Origin: an uncultured Alteromonadales bacterium
Lineage (GTDB): Bacteria > Pseudomonadota > Gammaproteobacteria > Pseudomonadales > Cellvibrionaceae
DNA length: 36,572 bases
Reading direction: 5' to 3'
Assembly (NCBI GenBank): GCA_937864365.1
Contig: CALMJT010000196.1
Location: 1 to 36,572, forward strand
Shown here piece after piece: positions 16,550 to 24,933 of the stretch (the first letter of the stretch is position 1; each line of letters starts with the position of its first letter). The position numbers and the translations under genes were made by a program. The notes beneath the pieces were generated by a model. The model saw nothing but the letters and a program-made list of their open reading frames with translations, was not told the origin of the DNA and did not search any database.

Positions 16550-17671
16550 TTACTGTTCGGCCTTAACTTCGTAAGGCAATTGGGTTTTGTAGCTGTCCCA
16601 ATTTTTAACGATGTCATTAACCACGGTGCTACCCACCATGTAAGCGGTCTCTAAAGACAACGCCAAACCTTCGTAGCTTTCGCCTTCGCTGGTTAAGCTT
16701 TCGGCGGCGGTTTTGCCGGGTTCTGGAATAGTAAAGTTACTGGCGCTACGCAATACCATTAAACGATCGTAGTCGGCTTTACCGGCGCGATCTAAATAAT
16801 AAAGCGATTGAGCTGTGCCGGTATCTTCCATGGCAGAAGACACAAACTCACCCTCGCCATCGCTCCAGTATTTCACCCATTCATTGGCCCAATCGTTAAG
16901 AATTTCACCGTGCCAGAAGGTCATAGCAGCAAGGTTATCGCCTTTAAGTACAAACGGTGGTTTTTGCGCATTGGGATATTCGCTGAAATGCTCACGAGTT
17001 TTGGCAACCGCAGGATCATCGGGTAATTCAAGATCTTTGGTCATCTCAAAAGCCCAATCGGTGAGATCACCATTAATTTTGAACACCTCGCCTTGGTTTG
17101 GTGGACGATTTTCGTCAAAAGGACCTTTAGAAAACAATGGGAAGAAGCCGGTTTTCCAATCCTCAGGAATTTCTCGCGCATCGATCTCGTGACCAAAATC
17201 GCCATCAACCAGATACTCAGCCCAAGCCGCCGAACCGATGGATGCATCCGCCGGATCAAAACCGGAAATTCCCGCCACTAACCAATAAGCCTTCGATAGA
17301 TCAAAACGTGGGTCTAATCCTAATGCCATGATTGCAGAGGTAGATTTCATGGTGCCCATACCGGTGACGATACCCAAAACACCGGTTTCTTCATTCATGT
17401 AGATGTCGTGAAATGACTGAGGAAAATCGTATTTAGTATTCAAGCCTTGGCGCTCTTTCCATAACTGGAATTCACCGGCGGTATCGCCCTGATCTTCGCC
17501 AATTTCAAACATTGTGACGACTACCACCTTAACTTCTTTGGGTGCAGCAACTTCCGCTTTCGCAGCCGGAGTTTCAGAAGCTTGTGTCGTTTTGGTTTCT
17601 GATCCACAAGCGGCGAGGATAGAAGTAGCAAGTACCGCCGTGGCAAACGGCAAACGATGTAAAAATTTCAC
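16550..17671 (-). CDS. Purine nucleoside permease/phosphorylase (NUP family), lipoprotein
   Basis: A 373-aa protein of the NUP family, which is related to nucleoside phosphorylases. I chose the GTG at 17671 because GAGGAAAC lies just upstream and it gives a clean lipoprotein signal: a basic N terminus, a hydrophobic stretch and the lipobox SILAAC with C22 as the lipidated residue. The longer reading to 17782 has no such signal. Family stretches include TGMGTMKSTSAIMALGLDPRFDLSKAYW (split here as TGMGTMKS and FDLSKAYW), AGISGFDP and MEDTGTAQSL. It probably sits at the periplasmic face of a membrane and acts on purine nucleosides. Transport versus phosphorolysis cannot be decided from the sequence. 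Confidence 0.85.
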   Translation of the reverse strand: MKFLHRLPFATAVLATSILAACGSETKTTQASETPAAKAEVAAPKEVKVVVVTMFEIGEDQGDTAGEFQLWKERQGLNTKYDFPQSFHDIYMNEETGVLGIVTGMGTMKSTSAIMALGLDPRFDLSKAYWLVAGISGFDPADASIGSAAWAEYLVDGDFGHEIDAREIPEDWKTGFFPLFSKGPFDENRPPNQGEVFKINGDLTDWAFEMTKDLELPDDPAVAKTREHFSEYPNAQKPPFVLKGDNLAAMTFWHGEILNDWANEWVKYWSDGEGEFVSSAMEDTGTAQSLYYLDRAGKADYDRLMVLRSASNFTIPEPGKTAAESLTSEGESYEGLALSLETAYMVGSTVVNDIVKNWDSYKTQLPYEVKAEQ

Positions 17672-17930
17672 GGATGGTTTCCTCAAATGTAAACGTTGGT
17701 TGCGCAATCGTTGGCGTTTTATTGTAACGGCTCTGAAAGAGAGATAAACCCAAAAGCAAAAAACCAACCAATTGGTCAGCATTTTGCCTTATGGAAACAA
17801 TTTAACGCAATAACACAACAGAAACACTTTACACGAGTAACAATCACATTCACTCAGTTGTAAGCTGTTATGCAGATTCAACTTAGCTAACCGTTTTACA
17901 TTCAACATTGATCAGCAAGAACCAATCATC

Positions 17931-18836
17931 ATGACCGAAAACACTCGCGACCTGATCGGCTACGGCCAAAACCCACCGAACCCAAAGTGGCCCAATAACG
18001 CTCGCATCGCACTGCAATTTGTTATCAATTACGAAGAAGGTGGTGAAAACTGTATTCTTGATGGCGACCCGGCCTCGGAGAAATTTCTATCCGAAATCGT
18101 CGGCGCAGAAGCTTATGTAAATCAGCGCCACATGAGCATGGAATCGATCTACGAATACGGCTCGCGCGCTGGATTTTGGCGCCTACACCGCCTGTTTACC
18201 GAACGAAATCTACCGGTAACCGTATTCGGCGTGGCGCAAGCATTAGCAAAGCATCCTGAAGCGGTAGAAGCTATGCTGGAGGCCGATTGGGAAATTGCCA
18301 GCCACGGCTTGAAGTGGATTCACTATCAAGATATGGACATCAACAAAGAACGCGCAATGCTTGAACAAGCCGTTGAGATTCATACCAAGGTCACGGGCTC
18401 AAGACCACTGGGTTGGTATACCGGCCGCGACAGCCCTAACACGCGCCGTTTAGTCTCAGAATTTGGTGGCTTTAAATACCACGCAGATTCCTACGCCGAC
18501 GACCTGCCCTACTGGTGCTACGACTTCGAACAGCCTTTGTTGACAGTACCCTACACGCTCGACAGTAATGATATGCGATTTGCAACGCCACAAGGCTTTA
18601 ACGCTGGTGATCAATTCTTTAATTACCTGAAAGACAGCTTCGATTTTTTATACGAAGAAGGTGAACGTGCGCCGAAAATGCTCAGTATTGGTTTGCATTG
18701 CCGCCTTGTGGGTCGTCCTGGTCGAGCCATGGCTTTAAAACGATTTTTAGATTACGTCATGTCTTTTAGCGACGTTTGGGTGTGTAGAAGAATTGATATT
18801 GCCAATCATTGGCATACGCATTTTCCAGCAAAATAA
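17931..18836 (+). CDS. puuE: Allantoinase, PuuE type (polysaccharide deacetylase fold)
   Basis: A 301-aa cytosolic NodB-like protein that begins with DLIGYGQNPPNPKWPNNARI, the characteristic PuuE opening. Further family features are ALQFVINYEEGGENC, SRAGFWRLHRLF, IASHGLKWIHY, GWYTGRDSPNTRRL and LSIGLHCRLVGRPGRA. PuuE hydrolyses allantoin to allantoate without the metal ligands usual in the deacetylase family. It is transcribed rightward, divergent from the NUP lipoprotein gene across a 259-bp spacer that must hold both promoters. It supplies the substrate for the amidohydrolase/aminotransferase operon at 8471-11842. Confidence 0.93.
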   Translation: MTENTRDLIGYGQNPPNPKWPNNARIALQFVINYEEGGENCILDGDPASEKFLSEIVGAEAYVNQRHMSMESIYEYGSRAGFWRLHRLFTERNLPVTVFGVAQALAKHPEAVEAMLEADWEIASHGLKWIHYQDMDINKERAMLEQAVEIHTKVTGSRPLGWYTGRDSPNTRRLVSEFGGFKYHADSYADDLPYWCYDFEQPLLTVPYTLDSNDMRFATPQGFNAGDQFFNYLKDSFDFLYEEGERAPKMLSIGLHCRLVGRPGRAMALKRFLDYVMSFSDVWVCRRIDIANHWHTHFPAK

Positions 18837-18875
18837 CGCTAAACACTCAACAGTGAATGATTCACAAAAGTATCA

Positions 18876-18900
18876 GAAACTCTGATTAACAGAGCGTTTA
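18876..18900. repeat. Solo end of the GGAACCTCTGATTAA repeat family
   Basis: GAAACTCTGATTAAC followed by AGAGCGTTT nearly repeats the left end of the 150-bp element at 11946. No matching right end is seen nearby. It lies just upstream of the cupin gene. Confidence 0.45.
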
Positions 18901-18931
18901 GAAGTTGGTTGGGCTAAAAAGGATTATATTT

Positions 18932-19528
18932 GTGTTTTTAAACAGCGCGCACAAACAGTGGCTACTGGCAGGCTTAATGATGTTTGGTTCAGCCACACAA
19001 GCGGAAGAAATTAATTCAACCATGACAAAATCAGCCATTTCAACCGAAGCTCTCATCAAAGCGCTTAATTTAGAGCAGCATGTAGAAGGCGGTTATTACC
19101 GCCGAACCTACCAATCCGATCAGCGCGACATGGTAAACACCAGCGGCGGTGAACGATTTTTGTTAACGTCCATTTACTACCTGTTAACGAACAAATCTCC
19201 TATTGGTCACTGGCACAAGAACCAGTCAGACATACTGCACTTTTTTCACTTGGGCGAACCTATTACCTATTATTTAATTCATCCTGATGGCTCGTTGGAA
19301 ACCGTAGTAATGGGCAGTGACCCCACCAAAGGACAACAACTTCAATTATTGGTGAAAGGCGGCACATGGAAAGCATCACATTTACGACAAGGTGAATTTG
19401 GACTGATCAGTGAAGCGGTATCTCCGGGTTTTGATTTTGCCGATATGCAGCTGGGGTCACGACAAGTATTGCTTGAACAATTTCCTCAACACCAAGAACT
19501 TATTCAACAATTTACGCGCGAAAAATAA
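18932..19528 (+). CDS. Exported cupin, DUF985 family
   Basis: A 198-aa protein from the GTG at 18932, which has AGGA spaced 8 nt upstream; a TTG at 18905 is possible but poorly placed. The N terminus reads as a Sec signal, with a hydrophobic WLLAGLMMFGSATQA and probable cleavage before EE. The mature part has DUF985 cupin features: EGGYYRRTYQS, GHWHKNQSDILHFFHLG and EFGLISEAVSPGFDFADM. The function of the family is unknown. Its stop overlaps the start of the exported amidohydrolase by 1 nt, so the two are coupled and both appear to act outside the cytoplasm. Confidence 0.85.
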   Translation: MFLNSAHKQWLLAGLMMFGSATQAEEINSTMTKSAISTEALIKALNLEQHVEGGYYRRTYQSDQRDMVNTSGGERFLLTSIYYLLTNKSPIGHWHKNQSDILHFFHLGEPITYYLIHPDGSLETVVMGSDPTKGQQLQLLVKGGTWKASHLRQGEFGLISEAVSPGFDFADMQLGSRQVLLEQFPQHQELIQQFTREK

Positions 19529-20955
19529 TGAGAAAATTCACGAAAAAATCTATGACATTTCAAACTGGATTGGTAAGAACAACTCTCTCAGCAGCCTGTA
19601 TTGGACTTTTCTCTTTAGAGACTTTTGCCAGTGATGTTGATCTTATTGTTGAGGGCGATTATGTTGTCACCATGCAAGATGACGACTCAATTATTGAGCA
19701 AGGCGCAATCGCAATTAAAGATGGTGTTATTGTAGAAGTCGGAAAAGCCGATAACATTCGCAAAAAATATCAAACCAGTAACATCATTCCCGGCCACGAA
19801 AAAGTTCTCATGCCCGGACTCATTAACGGCCACAGCCACAGTGCAATGACGTTATTTCGCGGCATTGCCGATGATCTTGATTTAATGGATTGGTTAACCC
19901 AATACATTTTTCCCATCGAAAACAAATTTGTGACGCCTGAGTTTATTAAAACCGGGGCAGAACTCGCCTGTTATGAAATGATTCAGTCGGGTACAACCAC
20001 CTTTGTGGATATGTATTTTTATCCAGAAGTGATTGCCGATGTTATGGTAGATTGCGGATTAAGAGCCATCATTACCGCACCCATGATTGATACCCCAAGC
20101 CCAGGCTTTAAGGGTTGGAATGATTCATTTAGCGCTGGTGAAAAATACGTGCGCCAGTGGCAAAATAAACACCCGCGAATTACTCCGGGGTTTGGCCCTC
20201 ACGCACCCTACACGGTGATTCCTGAGCACTTAAAACAGGTTGGCGAAGTTGCTAAAAAATTATCGGCGCCGATTTCAATTCATGTTGCCGAAACCAGCGG
20301 CGAAACCGATATTATTCAAAGTCAGTATCACAAAACGCCTGTAACTCACGTGCTATCACAGCTGCAAGATAATTGGATTATTGCCGCACACATGGTTCAT
20401 CCACTGGAATCAGAGTACCCAAGTATGGCAGCCGCTAATCTTGGAGCCATTCATAATCCCACCTCTAACGCAAAACTAGCATCGGGATTATCACCCGTAC
20501 CAGAAATGCTGAACGCAGGAATTCGCGTTGGTTTGGGTACCGACGGTGCTGCCAGCAATAACAACTTAGACATGTTTGAAGAGATAAGAACCGCGGCGCT
20601 TATTCACAAGCTTGAAAGCGGCGATCCTAAAAAGCTACCAGCACTGGATGCTTTAAAATTGGCGACAAAGTACGGCGCAGCCGCAATTGGGTTCGAGAGT
20701 AGCATTGGTCAACTAAAAACGGGTTATTCAGCAGACTTAATTCAGTTGGATTTAAGCGAGGCTCGAATTCACCCAATTTACGATATTATTTCACATCTCG
20801 TCTATGTAATTGATTCCGATCAAGTGGTAACAACCATCGTAGACGGCAAGGTACTGATGTTAAATAAAGACGTAAAAACGTTAGATGGCCGAAAAATTAA
20901 AGAAGAGGCTCAACACAAGGCGAAAGAAATACAACAATACTTGCGAAAACACTAA
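19528..20955 (+). CDS. Exported MTA/SAH deaminase-type amidohydrolase
   Basis: A 475-aa TrzA/AtzB-family metal-dependent deaminase. It shows NGHSHSAMTLFRG, GFGPHAPYT, HVAETSGE, AAHMVHP, HNPTSNAKLASG and GLGTDGAASNN, which together supply the metal and catalytic residues of 5'-methylthioadenosine/S-adenosylhomocysteine deaminases. Related enzymes deaminate guanine, cytosine or triazines. Unusually it has an N-terminal signal: a basic segment, a hydrophobic core around ACIGLFSL and a likely cleavage near TFAS. The gene overlaps the exported cupin by 1 nt. With the NUP lipoprotein this suggests envelope-located purine processing. The substrate is not fixed. Confidence 0.87.
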   Translation: MRKFTKKSMTFQTGLVRTTLSAACIGLFSLETFASDVDLIVEGDYVVTMQDDDSIIEQGAIAIKDGVIVEVGKADNIRKKYQTSNIIPGHEKVLMPGLINGHSHSAMTLFRGIADDLDLMDWLTQYIFPIENKFVTPEFIKTGAELACYEMIQSGTTTFVDMYFYPEVIADVMVDCGLRAIITAPMIDTPSPGFKGWNDSFSAGEKYVRQWQNKHPRITPGFGPHAPYTVIPEHLKQVGEVAKKLSAPISIHVAETSGETDIIQSQYHKTPVTHVLSQLQDNWIIAAHMVHPLESEYPSMAAANLGAIHNPTSNAKLASGLSPVPEMLNAGIRVGLGTDGAASNNNLDMFEEIRTAALIHKLESGDPKKLPALDALKLATKYGAAAIGFESSIGQLKTGYSADLIQLDLSEARIHPIYDIISHLVYVIDSDQVVTTIVDGKVLMLNKDVKTLDGRKIKEEAQHKAKEIQQYLRKH

Positions 20956-20970
20956 TTAATAGAAAATATC

Positions 20971-21047
20971 AAGAGCCTCAAAGTCAAACAACCAACGCGT
21001 TGTACCACCTCAGTGATGATTTTTAATCACTTCTTGTTGAGGCTCTT
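20971..21047. terminator. Paired 11-bp repeat with internal hairpin and T-run
   Basis: AAGAGCCTCAA (20971-20981) is the exact complement of TTGAGGCTCTT (21037-21047), which is followed by a T-run to 21051. An inner AGTGAT/ATCACT hairpin (21012-21031) would shorten the effective loop. It could end the rightward amidohydrolase transcript. It also overlaps the last part of the leftward small ORF at 21010, so it may serve both. Confidence 0.45.
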
Positions 21048-21159
21048 TTTTCAATTCGGTACGAATGTGCTGAATCATGTATTTGCTTGCATAAACAACT
21101 ACAGCACATGTAGCCACTACAACGATAATTCCAGATAAAATAACTGTGTCGAAATACAT
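21010..21159 (-). CDS. Small single-span membrane protein, 49 aa
   Basis: This ORF is short but convincing. The ATG at 21159 has AAGGAG 7 nt upstream, the best ribosome binding site I saw in the window. The protein starts MYFDTVILSGIIVVVATC, continues as one hydrophobic span to about residue 22, then has a basic/acidic cytosolic tail rich in K, E and Q, ending KNHH. It is not CcoQ, CcoS or CydX by its motifs. It lies beside hemN and fnr, and a partly matching FNR site lies about 75 bp upstream. A role in the respiratory membrane is possible, but I do not recognise the family. Confidence 0.7.
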   Translation of the reverse strand: MYFDTVILSGIIVVVATCAVVVYASKYMIQHIRTELKKEPQQEVIKNHH

Positions 21160-21232
21160 GATTTAGCTCCTTAGCGATGTAATTTCATTTTTATTGTATA
21201 GCTACAAAGTAAAGCAAATTCACCTTTAGCAA

Positions 21233-21246
21233 TTGCCTTAAATCAA
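21233..21246 (-). promoter_or_regulatory. Possible FNR/Anr site upstream of the small membrane ORF
   Basis: Read leftward it is TTGATTTAAGGCAA: a perfect left half (TTGAT) and a 3/5 right half against TTGAT-N4-ATCAA. A TACAAT -10-like hexamer lies at 21193-21198, giving roughly -52 spacing, which is not the usual -41.5. Weak but suggestive. Confidence 0.3.
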
Positions 21247-21435
21247 GTAAATGTTTGACGAATTATTTTTCTACAAAAATCATTTAATTAAAATCAAATA
21301 ACCCATTGCTCACGCATAAAATTTCAAACAAAACCTAATAAAAACTATGACCTTTATATAAGAGTAGAGGTTTGGTTAACAACTACAAAGTCAGAAAAAT
21401 TAATCGTTTCTTTATCAGCTCTTTTATTAATTAAA

Positions 21436-21477
21436 GGAACCTCTGAGGTACTCTTCTATAAACTAATCAGAAGTTCC
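21436..21477. repeat. Short member of the GGAACCTCTGATTAA repeat family
   Basis: GGAACCTCTGA on the left and TCAGAAGTTCC on the right form a 10/11 inverted repeat enclosing 20 nt. The ends match those of the 150-bp element at 11946. The remaining bases of 21247-21781 hold only the FNR promoter and no gene that I can see. Confidence 0.5.
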
Positions 21478-21620
21478 ATCATATTGATATCAAAATGAAT
21501 ACCGTCTTATCACATTATTTTTCTCCACGAATAACCGAACACTAGCGATTAGCACCATTAATATTCCCTCACGCCATCACCAAAAAAAAGTCTTGTTAGA
21601 GCTATTTTTATAACCGCCAG

Positions 21621-21661
21621 TTGATTCAAATCAATCTATACAATTCCTTGATGATTAGAGT
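21621..21661 (+). promoter_or_regulatory. FNR/Anr-activated promoter of hemN
   Basis: TTGATTCAAATCAA at 21621-21634 is a perfect TTGAT-N4-ATCAA FNR box. A TAGAGT -10-like hexamer at 21656-21661 puts the box centre close to -41.5, the classic class II activator position. The next gene downstream is the HemN-like gene at 21782. Low-oxygen activation by the FNR encoded at 23438 is the natural reading. Confidence 0.75.
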
Positions 21662-21781
21662 TGGCGGCCGGTTGATACAGGCCAAATGATTTTTTTCGTT
21701 TTGTTTTTAAGTAAGCAAAACCAAACATCGGCGGTATCGATAGTAGTTACTGATATTTGGTGAGAAAAAGATAAACATAAC

Positions 21782-23149
21782 ATGAGAGAAAATGGTTTTA
21801 TGCCTGCGTTCACTCCTCCCAAAGCAGACCTGCTTGCTAGACTCAGCACGTGCCCAACGTTACAGGTGCCTTATCCGCCCATTGAAACGTTTAAAGAATT
21901 GGAATTTCAGGCGGAAGATCTTGAAAAGCACTTAAGAGCTTCTCAGTCTTTCGCCATCCATCTACACATTCCTTTTTGCAAAGAGCTTTGCAATTATTGT
22001 AATTGCAATATTGTGGTCACTCGACAATACGGTTTGGCGGCGCAATATGCCGACTATTTAAAACAAGAAATCCAGTGGTACGGTCAAATCATCAAGGGAA
22101 TGAGCCAAAAACGACTACCGCCGAAGCAAATTTATTTTGGCGGCGGCACTCCGACCTTTCTGTTAGCCGATGATTTACGACGAGTTACTTACGAAATTGA
22201 AAACTCCTTTGGCGTATCACACGCTGTAGATCGAGATTATTGCATTGAAACCGATCCAAGAACGGTAGATACAGAGCTCGTCAGTCTTGTTAAAAGCTTG
22301 GGATTTAACCGCATTCATTTTGGTGTTGAAGATTTTAGTACACAGGTTCAGCAAGTCATTAATCGAAAATACACCTTCGAAAAACTGAAACAATCAACCT
22401 CAGATGTTCGCTCGCAAGGCATTCAATCCGTCAGTTTCGACGTTACCTTTGGATTACCACAACAGAGCTTGGGCTCATTTATGAGCAGCCTAAAACAACT
22501 GTTAAAACTGTCGCCCTCACGAGTTGTTCTGCGTAAATATCACCACAATCCCAAAATATTTACCTCACAATCGCTGATTGATATCGAATCAGTTCCCGAA
22601 GATAAAACCGTTATGGAAATGCGCACCTTTGCCATCAACCATCTTCAAAGTAGCGGTTATTGCGCAATTGGCCCCGATTGCTTCGTTAGCAACGATGACC
22701 CCTTGTGCGATGCAACCAAAAGTGGTCGTCTACAATGGACTCAACATGGCTATGTTCCAGACGTTGCCGATACCGTCATTGGTTTTGGATTGTCGGCGAT
22801 ATCCAGTACGCCATCAGCCGTTTGGCAAAACCAGTTGGGTTTACGTGACTATACCCGCCAAGTGAGAAGCTACGGACACTCGGTTTATCGCGGTACGGAA
22901 CTGTCGGTCGATGATCAAATAAGAAAAGAAATCACTCAACGCTTACTGTGTAATTTAGAAGTGAATAAAGAAGAGTTTGAAAGCCGCTGGAAAACCAGTT
23001 TCGACCATTATTTTGCAAAAGAATTATCTAATTTAGAACAAGAGTTTGGGCAACAAATGGTAATCAGTAATCAGCAAAAACTAAGATTAACACCAAGCGG
23101 TCAATGGTTTGCCAATCAATTGGCTTCCTACTTCAGACGTGCGGGCTAA
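21782..23149 (+). CDS. hemN: HemN-like radical SAM coproporphyrinogen III dehydrogenase
   Basis: A 455-aa radical SAM protein. The 4Fe-4S motif is C66-x3-C70-x2-C73-x-C75 (PFCKELCNYCNCN), the HemN form with an extra Cys. YFGGGTPTFL, a CIETDPR stretch (HemN has EIDPR), HFGVEDF and FDVTFGLPQQS follow. The C-terminal HemN extension is present but diverged, and the length matches HemN (about 450-460). It would oxidise coproporphyrinogen III to protoporphyrinogen IX without oxygen in the cytosol. A second ATG at 21800 is possible; neither has a strong SD. A perfect FNR box lies upstream and fnr follows 288 bp later, as in Pseudomonas-type hemN-anr loci. Confidence 0.88.
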   Translation: MRENGFMPAFTPPKADLLARLSTCPTLQVPYPPIETFKELEFQAEDLEKHLRASQSFAIHLHIPFCKELCNYCNCNIVVTRQYGLAAQYADYLKQEIQWYGQIIKGMSQKRLPPKQIYFGGGTPTFLLADDLRRVTYEIENSFGVSHAVDRDYCIETDPRTVDTELVSLVKSLGFNRIHFGVEDFSTQVQQVINRKYTFEKLKQSTSDVRSQGIQSVSFDVTFGLPQQSLGSFMSSLKQLLKLSPSRVVLRKYHHNPKIFTSQSLIDIESVPEDKTVMEMRTFAINHLQSSGYCAIGPDCFVSNDDPLCDATKSGRLQWTQHGYVPDVADTVIGFGLSAISSTPSAVWQNQLGLRDYTRQVRSYGHSVYRGTELSVDDQIRKEITQRLLCNLEVNKEEFESRWKTSFDHYFAKELSNLEQEFGQQMVISNQQKLRLTPSGQWFANQLASYFRRAG

Positions 23150-23159
23150 TAAGCCCGCA
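23140..23159 (+). terminator. Hairpin terminator of hemN
   Basis: TGCGGGCT and AGCCCGCA form an 8-bp GC-rich stem with an AATA loop; the stem overlaps the hemN stop codon. A short TTT follows. It probably separates hemN from fnr. Confidence 0.65.
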
Positions 23160-23437
23160 TTTCATACCGATGTTCCCTGCTATATAGTCTATTGTTATTG
23201 CAGTAAAAATAAACAAATTGAATTTTTGAGCTGTTGATCGAATAAAAAATTTATTGATTATTACCAAGGAAGCTAAGTTTTGCGCAAAGAAGGCGTATTT
23301 GTAAATTCTCACGCCTCGAAGCTATCGACCTATCTCCCTCAATAACGTATATTGCTGATATAGCAACCTTAAACTATGCACTCAGATCAAAAGTCCTGTA
23401 GAATTTCAACAAGATAAGCCCGGTAGGAAAGTTACCT

Positions 23438-24178
23438 ATGACTGTTACCTCATATGTACGATGCAGTAACTGCGCTGTAAGTAAGTTTTGTCTGCCTCAC
23501 ACCCTGTCCAACGATGATATTGGCCAACTAGAAGGTGTGGTGCAACAAAAGCGTGTACTCCATGCGGGTGAGACCCTTTATCATACCGGTGATCATTTCG
23601 AAGGGTTGTTCGCCATTAGCTCAGGCAGCTTCAAATCGGTGGTAATTGCAACCAATGGCGATAGCCAAATCACCGAGTTTTCATTCCCTGGTGAAATTTT
23701 AGGCTTTGATGCCTATCACGGTAAAACTCACAACAGCTTTGCAGAAGCGCTAGAAACCAGCAGCGTTTGCTTTTTGCCGCAAGCACAACTCGACAATTTG
23801 TCACAAAAAGTTCCTGCGCTTCAGCAGCAACTGTACAACCTATTCTCCGCCGAGATTCAAAGCAATAACGAATTCCTATTGATGATGGGCAAGCGCTCCG
23901 CAGAAGATCGCCTAGCAGCGCTGTTAATCAACATTTCTAGTCGTTACTCACAACGCGGATATTCTGCAACGCACTTCCGTCTTTCTATGTCGCGTACAGA
24001 TATCGCCAACTACCTTGGCCTTACTATTGAAACCGTAAGCCGACTTATTCGCAGGTTCCAAAAAGAAAGCCTTATTGAAGTTGCCCAGCGTGACATCACC
24101 ATTATTGACCTTGTAGGATTAAGTGAGCTAGCTGGCACACACTGCTCCTACGACCAAAAAGTGGCGAGTGCTGAATAA
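23438..24178 (+). CDS. fnr: FNR/Anr oxygen-sensing transcription regulator
   Basis: A 246-aa Crp/Fnr-family regulator. The four cluster cysteines are C9, C12, C18 and C111, so a 4Fe-4S oxygen sensor is expected. A cyclic-nucleotide-fold region spans about 30-150 with GETLYHTGDHFEGLFAI, then a dimer helix, and the C-terminal helix-turn-helix has RTDIANYLGLTIETVSRL, with E199, S201 and R202 as the base-contacting residues of FNR. It should bind TTGAT-N4-ATCAA, which is found upstream of hemN. I see no clear FNR box in its own 288-bp upstream gap. Confidence 0.95.
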   Translation: MTVTSYVRCSNCAVSKFCLPHTLSNDDIGQLEGVVQQKRVLHAGETLYHTGDHFEGLFAISSGSFKSVVIATNGDSQITEFSFPGEILGFDAYHGKTHNSFAEALETSSVCFLPQAQLDNLSQKVPALQQQLYNLFSAEIQSNNEFLLMMGKRSAEDRLAALLINISSRYSQRGYSATHFRLSMSRTDIANYLGLTIETVSRLIRRFQKESLIEVAQRDITIIDLVGLSELAGTHCSYDQKVASAE

Positions 24179-24933
24179 CACAAATTTATACTTCGCTTTG
24201 AATTGTGATGAGTATTTAAAGCGGTTTGTCTACACGTATTCCCACATTAGATTACCTTCTACCGATCTCGGTCGGTAGAAAAGCTCCTCTTAGTTCTGCA
24301 ACACTTTCTAATCCCGAAGCATTTTCTCATCAAAAAGCACCGTCAATAAATTCTTATTCGTAACGATTTATTACTTAGAACAATTCCACGTTAAAATAAC
24401 TTGGTATTGCTTTTAAAGAATCATTGAGCCTTCTAAAAATACCGAATTCCTTGGCCAAAAATGTTCGCAAAACATATCAAAAAAACTTTTTTTATTTAAT
24501 ATAAAAATCTGAACAGCCTTACAAATTTTCAATTATAAATATAGAAAAACAAGAATGTAGAATCAGTTGTAATCTTAGATAACTTTGCCGTAAGTAACTA
24601 TTCACAAACTTAATTAAAATCAACTACATTACAAACAGCGATCAAATTAACAAAATTCCGCCAAACAACTCACAAAAAACTACCCATTCGATTTAATCAA
24701 CCGACTAAAACACTCAACACCACCAATTAAACCTGTACTTAACAATCTATTCGTATACAGCAATTAGGGCATTGAGTTAAATCAATCTTAAAAATTAGAT
24801 ATTTGACGGGAAACAAACTATCAATCAACGGTCATTGCGAACAGGGCCGAAAGTCTTTGGTAAATGCCTTACAGCTTCATCCTCATTTCAGTAATTGCGG
24901 CCCGTTCAGTTTGTTGCTTAGCTTTGCATTAGT
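24179..24933. other. Long AT-rich intergenic region
   Basis: No supportable gene. A 9-bp stem (TTCTACCGA/TCGGTAGAA with a 6-nt loop, 24257-24280) lies 80 bp after fnr and may end its transcript. An FNR-like box lies at 24772. The rest looks like decayed, AT-rich sequence between the backbone and the tRNA-Ser island. Confidence 0.5.
24772..24785. promoter_or_regulatory. Orphan FNR-like box
   Basis: TTGAGTTAAATCAA matches TTGAT-N4-ATCAA at 9 of 10 positions. No real gene or -10 element at the expected spacing follows, so it may be a relic of a displaced promoter or a chance match. Confidence 0.35.

Noticed and set aside
16409-16654. Open frame of 81 codons on the plus strand between adenine deaminase and the NUP gene
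   Set aside because: It begins inside a palindrome, has no ribosome binding site and runs antisense into the NUP gene.
17672-17782. Longer N terminus for the NUP protein
   Set aside because: It would bury the lipoprotein signal; the GTG at 17671 has a good ribosome binding site and a lipobox.
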